The notes beneath the pieces were generated by a model. The model worked only from the letters and a program-made list of their open reading frames with translations. It was not told the DNA's origin and searched no databases. From NCBI RefSeq assembly GCF_013283795.1, contig NZ_JABSOD010000008.1:49063-113062 (forward strand): a DNA stretch of 64,000 nucleotides, written 5' to 3'. Below, piece after piece: positions 17,392 through 24,442 of this stretch (positions within the stretch are counted from its first letter, which is position 1; every line of letters starts with the position of its first letter). The DNA comes from Rheinheimera lutimaris. GTDB lineage: Bacteria > Pseudomonadota > Gammaproteobacteria > Enterobacterales > Alteromonadaceae. Made by a program: the position numbers and the translations under genes.

Positions 17392-17578
17392 GGCGTTGCT
17401 CCTGCACTGTTGTTGGCTGCGATTGTTGTTCCGGTTCTGCCGTTAAACCACGGCGTAAACCGGACACAGCGGCACCTAAATCGGCGCCCAGATGGCGCAG
17501 TTTTTTACTGCCAAACACTAACAATATAATCAGCAGTACTATCGTCAGCTGCCAGATCCCAATACCACTGAATCCCAT
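17381..17578 (-). CDS. TatA/TatE-family twin-arginine translocase protein
   Basis: This 65-residue protein has the TatA layout: a short N-terminus, a membrane helix (IWQLTIVLLIILLVFG), the FGSKKLRHLGADLG hinge and amphipathic helix, and a charged tail. TatA proteins form the pore that moves folded proteins. It is alone here, without tatB or tatC, and is translationally coupled to a Tat substrate (the TIM-barrel gene, 11-bp overlap). Two further Tat-exported products of the region lie nearby. It is presumably an extra, locus-specific TatA working with the genomic TatBC, which is outside this window. Confidence 0.85.
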   Translation of the reverse strand: MGFSGIGIWQLTIVLLIILLVFGSKKLRHLGADLGAAVSGLRRGLTAEPEQQSQPTTVQEQRHEP

Positions 17579-17590
17579 AACATGCTCCTG

Positions 17591-18337
17591 TTATAACGCA
17601 CGGATACGGATCTGACGAAAGGCTACCTTATCACCATGGTCTTGCAGCGCAATATGGCCGCGCTCGGTTTTGGCAAAGGCGTCCATGCTGGCAAACTTGC
17701 TGTTGGCAGTGCGCTGTTGCCAGTCGGCTGAACCCAGCTCAAACTGCAGTACCAGCTTGCCGTTGAGCCAGTGCTCTACTTGCGGGTGGCGCACTACTAT
17801 GCGGGTCGTATTCCAGCTACCTGCTGGCAAATGGGCATCAACTTGCGGCGCGTAAATATCAAATAATGAGGCGCTGAAGTGAATAGGTTTATCGTGGCCC
17901 GGGTAGTTGTCATCGTCTAACAGCTGATATTCCAGACCACTGGACCAAACTGCGCCGTCGGCACCGGCAACCTTATAGAAGATACCACTGTTGCCGGACG
18001 CGGCAATTTGCCATTCCAGTTCCAGTTCAAAATTGGTAAAGCTTTGTTTGCTGACGATATCACCACCACCGCCGCTGGTAAGTACCAGGGCATTGTCGAT
18101 AATTTGCCACTGTTCGCCCGGTGCTTTACCGCCGTTGCCGGTCCAGGCGTCGACAGATTCACCATTAAACAGCCACTGCCAGTTATCAGATGATGCTGCA
18201 GTAGTTTCAGTGGTAGCAGCAACATTCGCTGCGACTTCGGTGGTGGTTGCTGCAGGTTTACAGCCGGTAATAGTGGCTAACAGCAGCATGGCTGCCGCGG
18301 CTGTACGGAAATACGTACCCGAGTTAACTCTGTTCAC
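17591..18337 (-). CDS. DUF1080 lipoprotein (3-keto-disaccharide hydrolase/lyase family)
   Basis: This 248-residue lipoprotein (lipobox ATITGC, Cys26) has a DUF1080 concanavalin-like domain from about residue 53. It contains WQWLFNGESVDAWTG, a YKVAGADG segment, GLEYQLLDDDNYPGHD, LFDIYAP, SWNTTRIVV, VEHWLNGKLV and the closing GHIALQDHGDKVAFRQIRIR. DUF1080 members cleave glycosidic bonds of 3-keto sugars by elimination or hydrolysis. Next to a GMC dehydrogenase of the 3-oxidising type, this is the best functional marker of the locus. It is the first gene of the DUF1080-tatA-TIM-barrel operon, 13 bp before tatA, and has a LacI-type operator 107 bp upstream. Confidence 0.85.
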   Translation of the reverse strand: MNRVNSGTYFRTAAAAMLLLATITGCKPAATTTEVAANVAATTETTAASSDNWQWLFNGESVDAWTGNGGKAPGEQWQIIDNALVLTSGGGGDIVSKQSFTNFELELEWQIAASGNSGIFYKVAGADGAVWSSGLEYQLLDDDNYPGHDKPIHFSASLFDIYAPQVDAHLPAGSWNTTRIVVRHPQVEHWLNGKLVLQFELGSADWQQRTANSKFASMDAFAKTERGHIALQDHGDKVAFRQIRIRAL

Positions 18338-18443
18338 ACTTACTCTCCCCTTGTTGATGCCGGCACTGTTGCCGGCTGGTACCGCTTGTTATATTTATTG
18401 CGCTATCTTGAGCGTATTGGCGCAATTCTTTGATCACTGCCAA

Positions 18444-18457
18444 TGAAACCGGTTACA
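18444..18457. promoter_or_regulatory. LacI-type operator upstream of the DUF1080-tatA operon
   Basis: TGAAACCGGTTACA differs at one base from the perfect palindrome at 16448, 21839 and 23188. It lies in the gap between the LacI stop codon and the DUF1080 start. Confidence 0.7.
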
Positions 18458-18502
18458 TCACTAAACTTAAATCCCGCTCAGAATTTTGTCAAGCCGGATT
18501 GG

Positions 18503-19516
18503 TTATTTTTTGTCTGTTATTGCCGCGGTGCTGTCGCGCACCACCAGCCGGTATGGCAGCATCATATGTTGTTGTGCCAAAGGCGTGCCTTGCATCAGCT
18601 GGTACAGCGCACGCATAGCCTGACGTCCCAGCTGCTCTGCCGGTTGATCAATCGTTGTCAGGCCGGGTTCGGTAAAGCCGGCGTATTCAATATTATCAAA
18701 ACCGGCGATAGCAATATCTTGCGGAATACGTAAGCCGTGCTTACGAATACAGCTCATGGCACCGATGGCCATTTCGTCATTCATACAAAAAATGGCCTGC
18801 GGCCGCTCTGGCTGCTGCAATAGCTGCGCCGCCGCATCATGACCGGATTGCATACTGAAATCACCTGCAACCACCGCGGCGGGGTTTAACGTTAAACCGG
18901 CACCGAGCAGCGCATCTTGGGTGCCGGCCAGCCGGTCGCGTACTATCGGGCTGCGGGCCGGGCCGGTAATCACAGCCAGCCGCTTCAGGTTTAAATCAAG
19001 CAGATGTTGCGTCAACGCCCGCGCAGCGCCCCTGTTATCCAGTTCCACTACCGGATAACCGGCAGGCTCAGTGATGCGTTCACAAGCATTTACAAAGGGC
19101 ACTGTGCTGGCCAGTTGACTGTCTTCATCTGAAAACGGGTAGCGGCTGTCGAGCTGAATTAAACCATCAGCCTGACTGGTTAAGCCCATGCGGGCGTATT
19201 CTTGCTCACGGCTGACACTGCCCTGGGTATCGCCCAGCAGCACGGCATAGCCGCAGGCCTGGGCTTCCTGCTCGATACCGCGAATAACGCGGGAAAAAAA
19301 CGGGTTAGCCACGTTAGGCACCAGTACCACCACGGCATAGGCCTTGCCCGAGCTGAAATTACGCGCTAACTGGTTTGGCCGGTAGCCGGCAGTTTGTACC
19401 GCCTGCATTACCCGCAGTCGCGTATCAGGCGATACCAGCTGAGGATTTTTCAGCGTGCGCGACACGGTCGCTGTAGACACGCCGGCGAGTTTGGAAACAA
19501 TCCTGATGGTGGTCAT
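18503..19516 (-). CDS. LacI-family transcriptional repressor of the sugar locus
   Basis: This 337-residue regulator has an N-terminal LacI helix-turn-helix (IRIVSKLAGVSTATVSRTLK) and the hinge-helix region YRPNQLARNFSSGKAY. A periplasmic-binding-protein-like sensor domain follows (VVVLVPNVANPFFS, GLIQLDSR, AIFCMNDEMAIGAM, IAIAGFDNIEY, LTTIDQP). It is the only LacI protein in the window. It is co-oriented 63 bp downstream of the epimerase gene, so it is probably in the Gfo/Idh-epimerase-LacI operon and autoregulated through the operator at 21839. The inducer is presumably a sugar or keto-sugar from the pathway. Confidence 0.92.
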   Translation of the reverse strand: MTTIRIVSKLAGVSTATVSRTLKNPQLVSPDTRLRVMQAVQTAGYRPNQLARNFSSGKAYAVVVLVPNVANPFFSRVIRGIEQEAQACGYAVLLGDTQGSVSREQEYARMGLTSQADGLIQLDSRYPFSDEDSQLASTVPFVNACERITEPAGYPVVELDNRGAARALTQHLLDLNLKRLAVITGPARSPIVRDRLAGTQDALLGAGLTLNPAAVVAGDFSMQSGHDAAAQLLQQPERPQAIFCMNDEMAIGAMSCIRKHGLRIPQDIAIAGFDNIEYAGFTEPGLTTIDQPAEQLGRQAMRALYQLMQGTPLAQQHMMLPYRLVVRDSTAAITDKK

Positions 19517-19579
19517 GTTACTGTCGTCTTATCCTGTGTTAGTGGTACCTTAATCTGCACTGAGATAAATTGCCAGATC

Positions 19580-20641
19580 TCAGTCGCTTAAACCAAGAAT
19601 GCGCCGGTTACGACCGGCATCGCTGCTGCCACCGGCAAAGTCGTCAAAAGGCCGCTCTGCTACGCAGATTAAATGCTTGCTGATAAAAGGCGCACCTTCT
19701 GCCGCCCCTTGCTGCGGATGTTTTAAACAACATTCCCACTCCAACACAGCCCAGCCGCTGTAGCCGTACTGCGTGAGCTTACTGAAAATAGCCGTAAAAT
19801 CGATCTGGCCATCGCCCAAGGAGCGAAACCGGCCCGGCCGCTCCAGCCAACTGCTGTAACCACCATAAACTCCGGCTTTACCCGACGGCCGGAACTCAGC
19901 ATCTTTAACATGAAAAGCACGGATACGTTGATGATAAAAATCAATAAACTGCAGGTAATCCATCTGCTGCAGCAAAAAGTGGCTCGGGTCATACAAAATG
20001 CAGGCGCGCGGATGCTGGTTGGCAGCGTTAAGAAAACGCTCAAACGACAAACCATCGTGTAAATCTTCACCCGGATGCAGCTCAAAGCAAACATCAATGC
20101 CCACCGCATCAAAAGCATCCAGCACCGGCAGCCAACGCCGCGCCAGTTCAGCAAAGCCCTGCTCTACCAGCCCGGCCGGACGCTGCGGCCAGGGATATAC
20201 CGTATGCCACAGCAAAGCGCCGGAGAAGGTAACATGGCTGTTCAGGCCCAGCCGCTTTGATGCCTGAGCCGCCAGTAATAACTGCTCTGTCGCCCACTGC
20301 TGTTTCTGTGCTTCAGTTTGCAGCTCAGCCGGGGCAAAGCCCTGATACAGCTCATTATAAGCCGGATGCACCGCCATTAACTGGCCCTGCAAATGGGTAG
20401 ATAACTCGGTGATTTGTAACTGATAGCGCTGACATAATGCCAGCAACTGGTCGCAGTATTGCTGGCTCTGCGCCGCCTGCTGCAGATCGAAAATGCGTTT
20501 ATCCCAGGTCGGCAGTTGCACGCCTTTATAGCCCAGCTCTGCCGCCCAGCGTAATAAAGCCTCCACCGAACATGCCTCAGTAGCAGGTGGCAGGTACTGC
20601 GCCAGAAATATAGCCGGCCCGTTAATTTTGCTTGTCAGCAT
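19580..20641 (-). CDS. Cytoplasmic sugar phosphate isomerase/epimerase-family TIM barrel
   Basis: This 353-residue AP-endonuclease-2-like TIM-barrel enzyme has no signal peptide. Metal-ligand motifs are in order: DVCFELHPGEDLHDG (Glu, His), ILYDPSHF (Asp, His), AFHVKDAEF (His) and AVLEWECC (Glu). Homologues with this full set act as sugar epimerases or isomerases, and in keto-sugar pathways they sit with Gfo/Idh dehydrogenases as here. The gap to the upstream Gfo/Idh gene is 4 bp, so the two are co-translated. I infer that it processes an imported keto-sugar together with its neighbour; the exact substrate is open. Confidence 0.8.
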   Translation of the reverse strand: MLTSKINGPAIFLAQYLPPATEACSVEALLRWAAELGYKGVQLPTWDKRIFDLQQAAQSQQYCDQLLALCQRYQLQITELSTHLQGQLMAVHPAYNELYQGFAPAELQTEAQKQQWATEQLLLAAQASKRLGLNSHVTFSGALLWHTVYPWPQRPAGLVEQGFAELARRWLPVLDAFDAVGIDVCFELHPGEDLHDGLSFERFLNAANQHPRACILYDPSHFLLQQMDYLQFIDFYHQRIRAFHVKDAEFRPSGKAGVYGGYSSWLERPGRFRSLGDGQIDFTAIFSKLTQYGYSGWAVLEWECCLKHPQQGAAEGAPFISKHLICVAERPFDDFAGGSSDAGRNRRILGLSD

Positions 20642-20645
20642 CGGT

Positions 20646-21812
20646 TTATTGTCCTGTAAAAGTGTGTTGCTCTGCTATCGCTACCCAGGCCGCATTTTGC
20701 TTGCTGCTTTCTACAGCCGCCTGCAAAAAGGCCATGCCACGCACCGCCTCTGTAATGCCTGCGGCCAGGCTGCCGGCACCGGGTTGGCGTAACGCCAGCG
20801 CAAAGTCACGATAAATATTAGCGAAAGCTTCCAGATAACCCTCGGGGTGTCCCGCCGGAGTGCGGCACCAGGTCCGTACCTGTTCAGCCAGATAGGCATT
20901 GTCGCTGCCGGCCTGCCAGATTTGCTGCGGCTGGTCGCGTAATTGCAGTGACAGCTGATTCGGCTGCTCCTGTTGCCAACTGAGTGAGCCCAGCTCGCCA
21001 TAAACACTAATTTGTAAGGCATTTCCCATGCCGGCACAGACCTGGCTGGCCAGCAGCGTACCGCGCGCACCGTTATTAAAACGTAGCAAGGCGCTGCCAT
21101 CATCATCCAACAGCCGGCCTTCTACCACCGTCGCCAAATCCGCACACAACTCAGTTACCTGTAAATCACTGATAAACTCCGCCAGTTGAAACGCATGGCT
21201 GCCAATATCAGCAAAACAGCCACTACTGCCGGCGCGGGCGGGGTCGAGCCGCCACTGTGCCTGAGCACTGCCATCGCTGTCGGCTTTATCCGCCAGCCAG
21301 CCCTGCGGATAGCTGACCGCAACCCGACGCACCGTACCTAACCTGCCCTGTTGCACCAATAATCTTGCCTGTTGCACCATAGGGTAAGCCGCATAAGTAT
21401 GAGTTAAGCCATAACGCAAACCGCTTTGCTGCACCAATGCCTGTAATTGCTGTGCTTCGGCCAGCGATAAGGTAGCAGGCTTGTCTGACAACACATGAAA
21501 GCCGGCCTGCAATGCCGCTTTAGCCACCGGGAAATGCAGATGATTTGGTGTAACAATAGCGACAAACTCTATGCGCTGCTGTGGCGGTAGCTGTGCTTCT
21601 GCAGCAAACAGCTGTTGATAAGAATCGTAGCAACGCGCGGCACTGATGCCCAACTGTGCCGCCATCGCTTTGCTACGCTCAACCTTACTGCTGAAGCAGC
21701 CGGCGACCAGCTCAATCTGATTATCCAACCTGGCGGCTATGCGATGGATGGCGCCGATAAAGGCCCCTTCACCACCGCCTACCATTGCCATTCTGACTTT
21801 TGTTTGTGCCAT
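20646..21812 (-). CDS. Gfo/Idh/MocA-family NAD(P)-dependent oxidoreductase
   Basis: This protein of about 388 residues has an N-terminal Rossmann fold, RMAMVGGGEGAFIGAIHRIA, then VAIVTPNHLHFPVAKAAL and the catalytic-type region VLSDKPATLSLAEAQ with its EKP-like lysine. SDxGSHAFQLAEFI-like residues (CFADIGSHAFQLAEF) follow in the C-terminal domain. Family members oxidise or reduce sugar hydroxyl/keto groups; reduction of a 3-keto-sugar back to the sugar fits this locus. The ATG at 21812 has AGAGGT just before it, so I prefer it to the GTG at 21818. It is the first gene of the Gfo-epimerase-LacI operon and has the LacI palindrome 26 bp upstream. Confidence 0.85.
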   Translation of the reverse strand: MAQTKVRMAMVGGGEGAFIGAIHRIAARLDNQIELVAGCFSSKVERSKAMAAQLGISAARCYDSYQQLFAAEAQLPPQQRIEFVAIVTPNHLHFPVAKAALQAGFHVLSDKPATLSLAEAQQLQALVQQSGLRYGLTHTYAAYPMVQQARLLVQQGRLGTVRRVAVSYPQGWLADKADSDGSAQAQWRLDPARAGSSGCFADIGSHAFQLAEFISDLQVTELCADLATVVEGRLLDDDGSALLRFNNGARGTLLASQVCAGMGNALQISVYGELGSLSWQQEQPNQLSLQLRDQPQQIWQAGSDNAYLAEQVRTWCRTPAGHPEGYLEAFANIYRDFALALRQPGAGSLAAGITEAVRGMAFLQAAVESSKQNAAWVAIAEQHTFTGQ

Positions 21813-21838
21813 CAGCACCTCTTAACCCTACTTGTGGC

Positions 21839-21852
21839 TGTAACCGGTTACA
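21839..21852. promoter_or_regulatory. LacI-type operator upstream of the Gfo/Idh-epimerase-LacI operon
   Basis: The perfect palindrome TGTAACCGGTTACA lies 26 bp before the start codon. A TATATT element is found a few bases further upstream on the minus strand, so binding would fall around the transcription start. Confidence 0.8.
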
Positions 21853-21898
21853 ACACCGAAAAAAAATATAGCTCTGTCTTACTGTAGCTGCGCTGCTG

Positions 21899-23101
21899 TT
21901 AAACCTGCACCCGGCGCTGCTTTGGAAAGCTTAATACAAATACCACTAAGACCAGCGCCGCTATTCCAGCCGGAATCAACCAGATTTGCCACCATTGATA
22001 AGCGCTGTCGCTGTGATGCACATCGGTGATATAACCGGCCAGCCGGAATCCCAGCAACATACCTACGCCATAAGTCGCCAGGGTGATCAGGCCCTGGGCT
22101 GCGGCTTTTATTTCACGGCCGGCTTTTTGTTCGGTGTAAATCTGACCGCTGACAAAGAAAAAATCATAACAAATACCGTGCAGCAAAATACCAAAAAACA
22201 GCATCCACAACTGTTCGCCGCTGTTGCCGTAAGCAAACAATACATAGCGTAGCACCCAGGCCAGCATACCCACTAACAAGGTAGCTTTAATGCCGTAGCG
22301 ACGCAGAAACAATGGCAACAGCAGCATAAAGGCAATTTCAGACATCTGCCCCAGCGACATTTTTGCTGCGGCGCCGCTGATGCCCAAATCATTCAGGTAC
22401 AGGTTGGCGTTCTGATAATAAAATGCCAACGGAATACAAATAAGCACCGAGGCCAGAAAAAACACCAGATAAGCCCGATCTTTCAGCAACGCCAGTGCAT
22501 CCAGGCCTAATAGTTGCCGCAAAGTTGGCCGCGGCTGTGACGCCTGCGGCGGAGTGTCCGGCAGCGCCAGGCTAAATACACCCAGAGCAAAAGACGCAGC
22601 AGCAGCCAGTACAAAGGTAAACTGTAACTGCTGGCTGCCTTCCCAACCAAACCAGCCAATTAACAAGCCAGCCGTGATCCAGCCAACGGTACCTAACACG
22701 CGGATATGGGCAAATTGCGCGGTTTTTTCTGCCAACTGACGAAAACTAATCGCATTAACCAGCGCCAGCGTCGGCATATACACCACCATATACAACAAAA
22801 TATACGGGTAAAAACTGCTGAAGGCGCCGCTGTAAGCTGCGCTGAATAACAAGGCTGCACCCGCCAAATGCAACAACGCCAGAATTTTCTGCGCAGCAAA
22901 GTAGCGGTCGGCAATCAGGCCGATAATAAAGGGCGCAATAATGGCACCGATAGACTGCGTTTCATACGCCATGCCCATTTGGGCACCGGAGGCGGAAAAA
23001 CGCTGCGACAGATAGGTGCCCATAGTGACAAACCAGGCACCCCAGATAAAAAACTGCAGAAACATCATTAGCGACAGCTTAAGCCGGATACTGATAAGCA
23101 T
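21899..23101 (-). CDS. MFS transporter of the nucleoside/sugar:H+ symporter (NupG-like) family
   Basis: This 400-residue inner-membrane protein has about 12 predicted helices. It carries the NupG/LacY-like features FLQFFIWGAWFVTMGTYLS, a PFIIGLIADRYFAAQKIL loop and VRVLGTVGWI-type residues (HIRVLGTVGWITAGLL). Related transporters in sugar loci import mono- or disaccharides by proton symport. Its own LacI operator (23188) ties it to the keto-glycoside locus rather than to nucleoside use. It is followed by the Gfo operon region and preceded by a 147-bp gap. Confidence 0.8.
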   Translation of the reverse strand: MLISIRLKLSLMMFLQFFIWGAWFVTMGTYLSQRFSASGAQMGMAYETQSIGAIIAPFIIGLIADRYFAAQKILALLHLAGAALLFSAAYSGAFSSFYPYILLYMVVYMPTLALVNAISFRQLAEKTAQFAHIRVLGTVGWITAGLLIGWFGWEGSQQLQFTFVLAAAASFALGVFSLALPDTPPQASQPRPTLRQLLGLDALALLKDRAYLVFFLASVLICIPLAFYYQNANLYLNDLGISGAAAKMSLGQMSEIAFMLLLPLFLRRYGIKATLLVGMLAWVLRYVLFAYGNSGEQLWMLFFGILLHGICYDFFFVSGQIYTEQKAGREIKAAAQGLITLATYGVGMLLGFRLAGYITDVHHSDSAYQWWQIWLIPAGIAALVLVVFVLSFPKQRRVQV

Positions 23102-23187
23102 GGCGGTGTTTTTCCTGTTGATTTTATTGTCATTAGTGGCAGCTAACTCTGATGGTTAGCATACTTTTTATCCACAACAGAAATAAC

Positions 23188-23201
23188 TGTAACCGGTTAC
23201 A
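23188..23201. promoter_or_regulatory. LacI-type operator upstream of the MFS transporter
   Basis: The perfect palindrome TGTAACCGGTTACA is in the 147-bp gap between the DUF5009 gene end and the MFS start, 86 bp before the start codon. Confidence 0.8.
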
Positions 23202-23248
23202 CCGGAAATTACAAGCCGACGCAGAACAGAAAATCCTGCGCCGTAAAC

Positions 23249-24442
23249 TCAGACTTTAAAAATATAACCGCGCTTATAGCACCAGTGCATCAGCAGGTAA
23301 GACAGCAGTAAAAAGCTTAAGGCAAACGCCAGTGAGCCGTTGTAGTCGCCAAACAGCGGCTGATACAGCGCGCTGAACAACCAGCTGTGCAGCGAAGTAT
23401 CACCGACCGACAGCATCATCAGCGCGCGGGCGGCCAGCCCGGCAAACATAAAAAATAAAATGGCGTTGGCGCCGAAAACAACAAAGGGCGCACTCCAGCG
23501 CCGCCAGCGTTTTACATCGCACAGCCACAAGCAGGCAGCCAGCGCAATGGCGCAGTAACCACTGCTTAGCAGCACAAAAGATGGCGTCCACAGGCTTTTA
23601 TTAATCGGTAAACTAAAATGCCACAGCTCGGCCAACCACACGGCGATGACGCCGCACAGCAGCAAACCGCGGATTTTCTGCACCAGGCTGCGCTCAGTTT
23701 GCAGCCACTGCGCTATTAATACACCACTTAAGCAACTGGCTATCGCCGGCAAGGTAGACCACAGGCCTTCCGGGTCAAAGGCAAACGGCGTAGCACTGCG
23801 GTAGTACACATGGCTGGCCCCCAACACGCTATGATCCAGCCAGGCAGCGAAGCTGTTGCCAAACAGCAACAAGCCGCTGAACTGATTAGCCTGCGCATCG
23901 GCGTACGGTAAATACCACATAGCCGCCAGATACAGTGCACACAGCCCCACCAGCCAGCCGATACGACCGCGTGTGCCGCAGTACAACACGATAAGCACGC
24001 TGAAAAAGTATACTAAACCAATGCGTTGCAACACGCCCAACCAGCGCAGCGTCAGCAATTTTTGCTCAATATAACTGTAGGCCGGGTCACGGAAATTGTA
24101 GTAAAACAGCGCTAAAAATACCCCCAGCGCAAACAGTTTAATACTGCGAATTGCGGCCTGCTTTATCACCACCGCGTTGGCGACAGCACTTTGCCGCTGC
24201 AGGCTAAGCTGCAATGACATGCCGACAATAACGATAAAAAACGGGAAAATAAGGTCGGTTAGTGTCCAGCCATGCCAGTCAGCATGACGTAACGGGCCAT
24301 ACACATAGCTCCAACTGCCCGGGTTATTCACCAGGATCATCGCTGTGATGGTTAAACCACGCAGTGCATCCAGCGCCAGCAAGCGGTTGCCGGGTAATAC
24401 CGCTAAGATGGCATCGGCATAGCGCCGGTACAGGCTTAGCAT
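23249..24442 (-). CDS. DUF5009/HGSNAT-like multi-pass membrane acyltransferase family protein
   Basis: This 397-residue membrane protein belongs to the YeiB/HGSNAT-like (DUF1624/DUF5009) group. It starts RLLALDALRGLTITAMILVN and contains HADWHGWTLTDLIFPFFIVIVG, the histidine-rich motif that in human HGSNAT surrounds the acetyl-accepting site, and about ten membrane segments. HGSNAT acetylates glucosamine ends of heparan sulfate across a membrane; the bacterial reaction is not settled. The start overlaps the GH3 stop (TAATG), so it is translationally coupled to a NagZ-type glycosidase. A role in GlcN/GlcNAc handling is a fair inference. Confidence 0.75.
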   Translation of the reverse strand: MLSLYRRYADAILAVLPGNRLLALDALRGLTITAMILVNNPGSWSYVYGPLRHADWHGWTLTDLIFPFFIVIVGMSLQLSLQRQSAVANAVVIKQAAIRSIKLFALGVFLALFYYNFRDPAYSYIEQKLLTLRWLGVLQRIGLVYFFSVLIVLYCGTRGRIGWLVGLCALYLAAMWYLPYADAQANQFSGLLLFGNSFAAWLDHSVLGASHVYYRSATPFAFDPEGLWSTLPAIASCLSGVLIAQWLQTERSLVQKIRGLLLCGVIAVWLAELWHFSLPINKSLWTPSFVLLSSGYCAIALAACLWLCDVKRWRRWSAPFVVFGANAILFFMFAGLAARALMMLSVGDTSLHSWLFSALYQPLFGDYNGSLAFALSFLLLSYLLMHWCYKRGYIFKV

